Origin: JABCZH01 sp963803775 | GTDB taxonomy: Bacteria; Acidobacteriota; Terriglobia; Terriglobales; Acidobacteriaceae | DNA length: 64,000 nucleotides | Assembly (NCBI GenBank): GCA_963803775.1 | Contig: CAWDNS010000007.1 | Coordinates: 186,001-250,000, forward strand | Direction: 5' to 3' | In this document: in pieces, positions 62,940 through 64,000 of the stretch | How the letters are laid out: each line of letters starts with the position of its first letter | Position numbering within the stretch: position 1 is the stretch's first letter | Made by a program: the position numbers and the translations under genes | The notes under the pieces: model-generated | The model's database searches: none | What the model was told of the DNA's origin: nothing | The model's input: the letters and a program-made list of their open reading frames with translations, nothing else

Positions 62940-63863
62940 ATGAACGTAATGAAGCCCATGCGTTTGCTCTGCTTCGCGCTCGGCCTTGCACTGTCTGTCG
63001 TCGCGGTTGGTCAAGAGCCGGCTCCGCCGCGCCCGATTCCGGCAGAGTCCAAGAAGCCTTTGCCGGTCACCCTTTCCGAAGACCAGATCCGCGACCTGAT
63101 TCGCCAGTCCGCCGACAACGATCTCGAAAACGACAAGAAGCAACGCAATTACACTTACGTGGAGCGCGTCGAGGAGCGGCGACTCGACGGCAAAGGACAA
63201 GTGAAGTCCACCGAAGTAAAGACCTACGACGTAATGGAAATCTATGGCGAGCAGGTGCAGAAACTGACCGCCAAAGACGACAAACCGCTGTCTGAAAAAG
63301 ATGCCCGGAAAGAAGATGAGAAGATCCAGAAACTGATCGACAAACGAAAAAACGAATCAGACGACGACCGCAGAAAGCGTCTTGAAAAAGAAGAAAAGGA
63401 ACGGGAGGAAAGCCGCAAGTTCGTAAAGGAGATTGCCGACGCCTATATCTTCAAGTTCGCGGGCATCGAGTCGCTCGACGGGCGCGACAACTATGTGATC
63501 GACTGCGATCCCAGGCCGGGATACGAACCCCGCATGAAGGAAGCCAAGTTTCTGTCCAAAGCCCGCGGCCGGGTATGGATTGACAAAGACGACCGGCAAA
63601 TGAAGAAGCTGGATGTGCTGTTCATTGATACGGTTTCATACGGCCTGTTCCTGGCCCGCATTCACAAAGGGTCACGCGTGGTCATCGAGACAGTCCGCGT
63701 AAACGACGAAGTCTGGTTGCAGAAGCATGTGGCCGTGAAGATCGATGTACGGGTGGCATTGCTGAAAAACCTTAATGTCGAGGTCGATGTGGCCGATAGC
63801 GACTACAAGAAGTTTCGCACGACCACCAAAATCATGACGCTAGGCGAAGTGCAGCAGCAGTAG
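62940..63863 (+). CDS. Secreted protein, possibly LolA/LolB-like beta fold
   Basis: 307 aa with a signal peptide (MRLLCFALGLALSVVAVG) followed by a Pro-rich bend. A long charged helical middle (EDEKIQKLIDKRKNESDDDRRKRLEKEEKEREESRKF) is unusual and may be a coiled coil. The C-terminal 140 residues (FKFAGIESLDGRDNYVIDCDPRPGYEP, KARGRVWIDKDDRQMKKLDVLF, GSRVVIETVRVNDEVWLQKHVAVKIDVRV) resemble outer-membrane-lipoprotein-sorting-like folds. Identity not certain. Confidence 0.7.
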   Translation: MNVMKPMRLLCFALGLALSVVAVGQEPAPPRPIPAESKKPLPVTLSEDQIRDLIRQSADNDLENDKKQRNYTYVERVEERRLDGKGQVKSTEVKTYDVMEIYGEQVQKLTAKDDKPLSEKDARKEDEKIQKLIDKRKNESDDDRRKRLEKEEKEREESRKFVKEIADAYIFKFAGIESLDGRDNYVIDCDPRPGYEPRMKEAKFLSKARGRVWIDKDDRQMKKLDVLFIDTVSYGLFLARIHKGSRVVIETVRVNDEVWLQKHVAVKIDVRVALLKNLNVEVDVADSDYKKFRTTTKIMTLGEVQQQ

Positions 63864-63894
63864 CCGTCTTGCCTCGCTATGCGATCAAAAGAAA

Positions 63895-63922
63895 AGCTCC
63901 TCCCGATTGTGCAGGAGGAGCT
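63895..63922 (-). terminator. Rho-independent terminator of the TonB-receptor gene
   Basis: AGCTCCTCC/GGAGGAGCT 9-bp stem with a 10-base loop; on the minus strand TTTTCTTTT follows. It is 20 bp past the receptor stop at 63943. Confidence 0.85.
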
Positions 63923-63942
63923 TGGAAGACACTCCTTGCCAG

Positions 63943-64000
63943 TTAGAACGTGAACTTCGCTGCCAACTGAATACCGCGTGGCGCGCCGCCGCCCAGGAAG
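63943..64000 (-). CDS. C-terminus of a TonB-dependent receptor-like outer-membrane protein (partial)
   Basis: Only the last 18 codons are in the window: the frame ends FLGGGAPRGIQLAAKFTF then stop. Such a PRxIQLAxKFxF ending with terminal aromatic is the typical last beta-strand of acidobacterial CarboxypepD-reg-like/TonB receptors. The rest lies beyond 64000. A terminator follows. Confidence 0.6.
   Translation of the reverse strand, partial: FLGGGAPRGIQLAAKFTF

Noticed and set aside
62274..63200. A 308-codon minus-strand open frame
   Set aside because: It runs across two convincing plus-strand genes (62280-62900 and 62940-63863) and has no start signal.
1..64000. CRISPR array, diversity-generating retroelement, retron or prophage
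   Set aside because: No regularly spaced direct repeats, reverse transcriptase, template repeats or phage structural genes were found on either strand.

Overview
The window looks like a chromosomal segment of a soil Acidobacteriota (Terriglobia / Koribacter type). I infer this from moderately high GC, many secreted NHL/BNR/Gloeo-Verruco-repeat proteins, NtrC-type regulators, a pilMNOPQ cluster led by an excisionase-like HTH gene, and the C-terminus of a TonB-dependent receptor at the right edge. This is read from the sequence and family knowledge only; no database search was run. Layout. 1-11 kb (minus strand) is a cell-envelope/redox cluster: a ferritin-like Tat substrate, tatC with a tiny coupled membrane peptide, a 4-TM DUF420-like protein, a ferredoxin-NADP-reductase-like flavoprotein, a GH63-like glucosidase, a TIGR03118-like secreted beta-propeller, an ECF sigma factor, a cupredoxin and a Tat-exported metallophosphoesterase broken by a frameshift. 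Three transcription units share a near-identical promoter (GGAATAAA-N14-RTTATCA) and a fourth has a close variant, so this may be one regulon run by the local ECF sigma factor. 10.6-12.4 kb holds a decayed delta-60-repeat / sigma-factor fusion and two small genes. 12.4-18.4 kb is bounded by two apparently identical 1,564-bp IS110-family (IS1111-like) copies in inverted orientation, around a secreted hypothetical protein and a frameshifted TIGR03803 protein. The long non-coding 3' end of each IS has the form expected of a bridge (seek) RNA, with two guide-like segments matching the element's own two ends. 18.8-26 kb carries tRNA-Arg(UCU), a 1,208-aa Ser/Thr kinase with FlgO-like and TPR regions, a ketopantoate-reductase-like enzyme, a TIR-domain gene divergent from a one-TM protein gene, and RNase HII. 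26-38 kb has two NtrC/histidine-kinase systems, an atypical receiver/HisKA-like protein, a lipoprotein, a BNR-propeller protein and an OmpA-like outer-membrane protein. 38-50 kb holds a TPR protein, an MFS exporter, fabI, a HEAT-repeat protein, tsaE, a PilZ-like protein, nnrD/E and two APC permeases. 50-60 kb holds thiE, accC, accB, an aminopeptidase P and the type IV pilus operon HTH-pilM-N-O-P-Q. 60-64 kb has a DoxX protein, a multiply frameshifted TIGR03803 gene, a transglutaminase-like protein, a secreted protein and the end of a TonB receptor. Four genes are broken by frameshifts, several at G/C runs, so sequencing error should be separated from real pseudogenisation before drawing conclusions from them.
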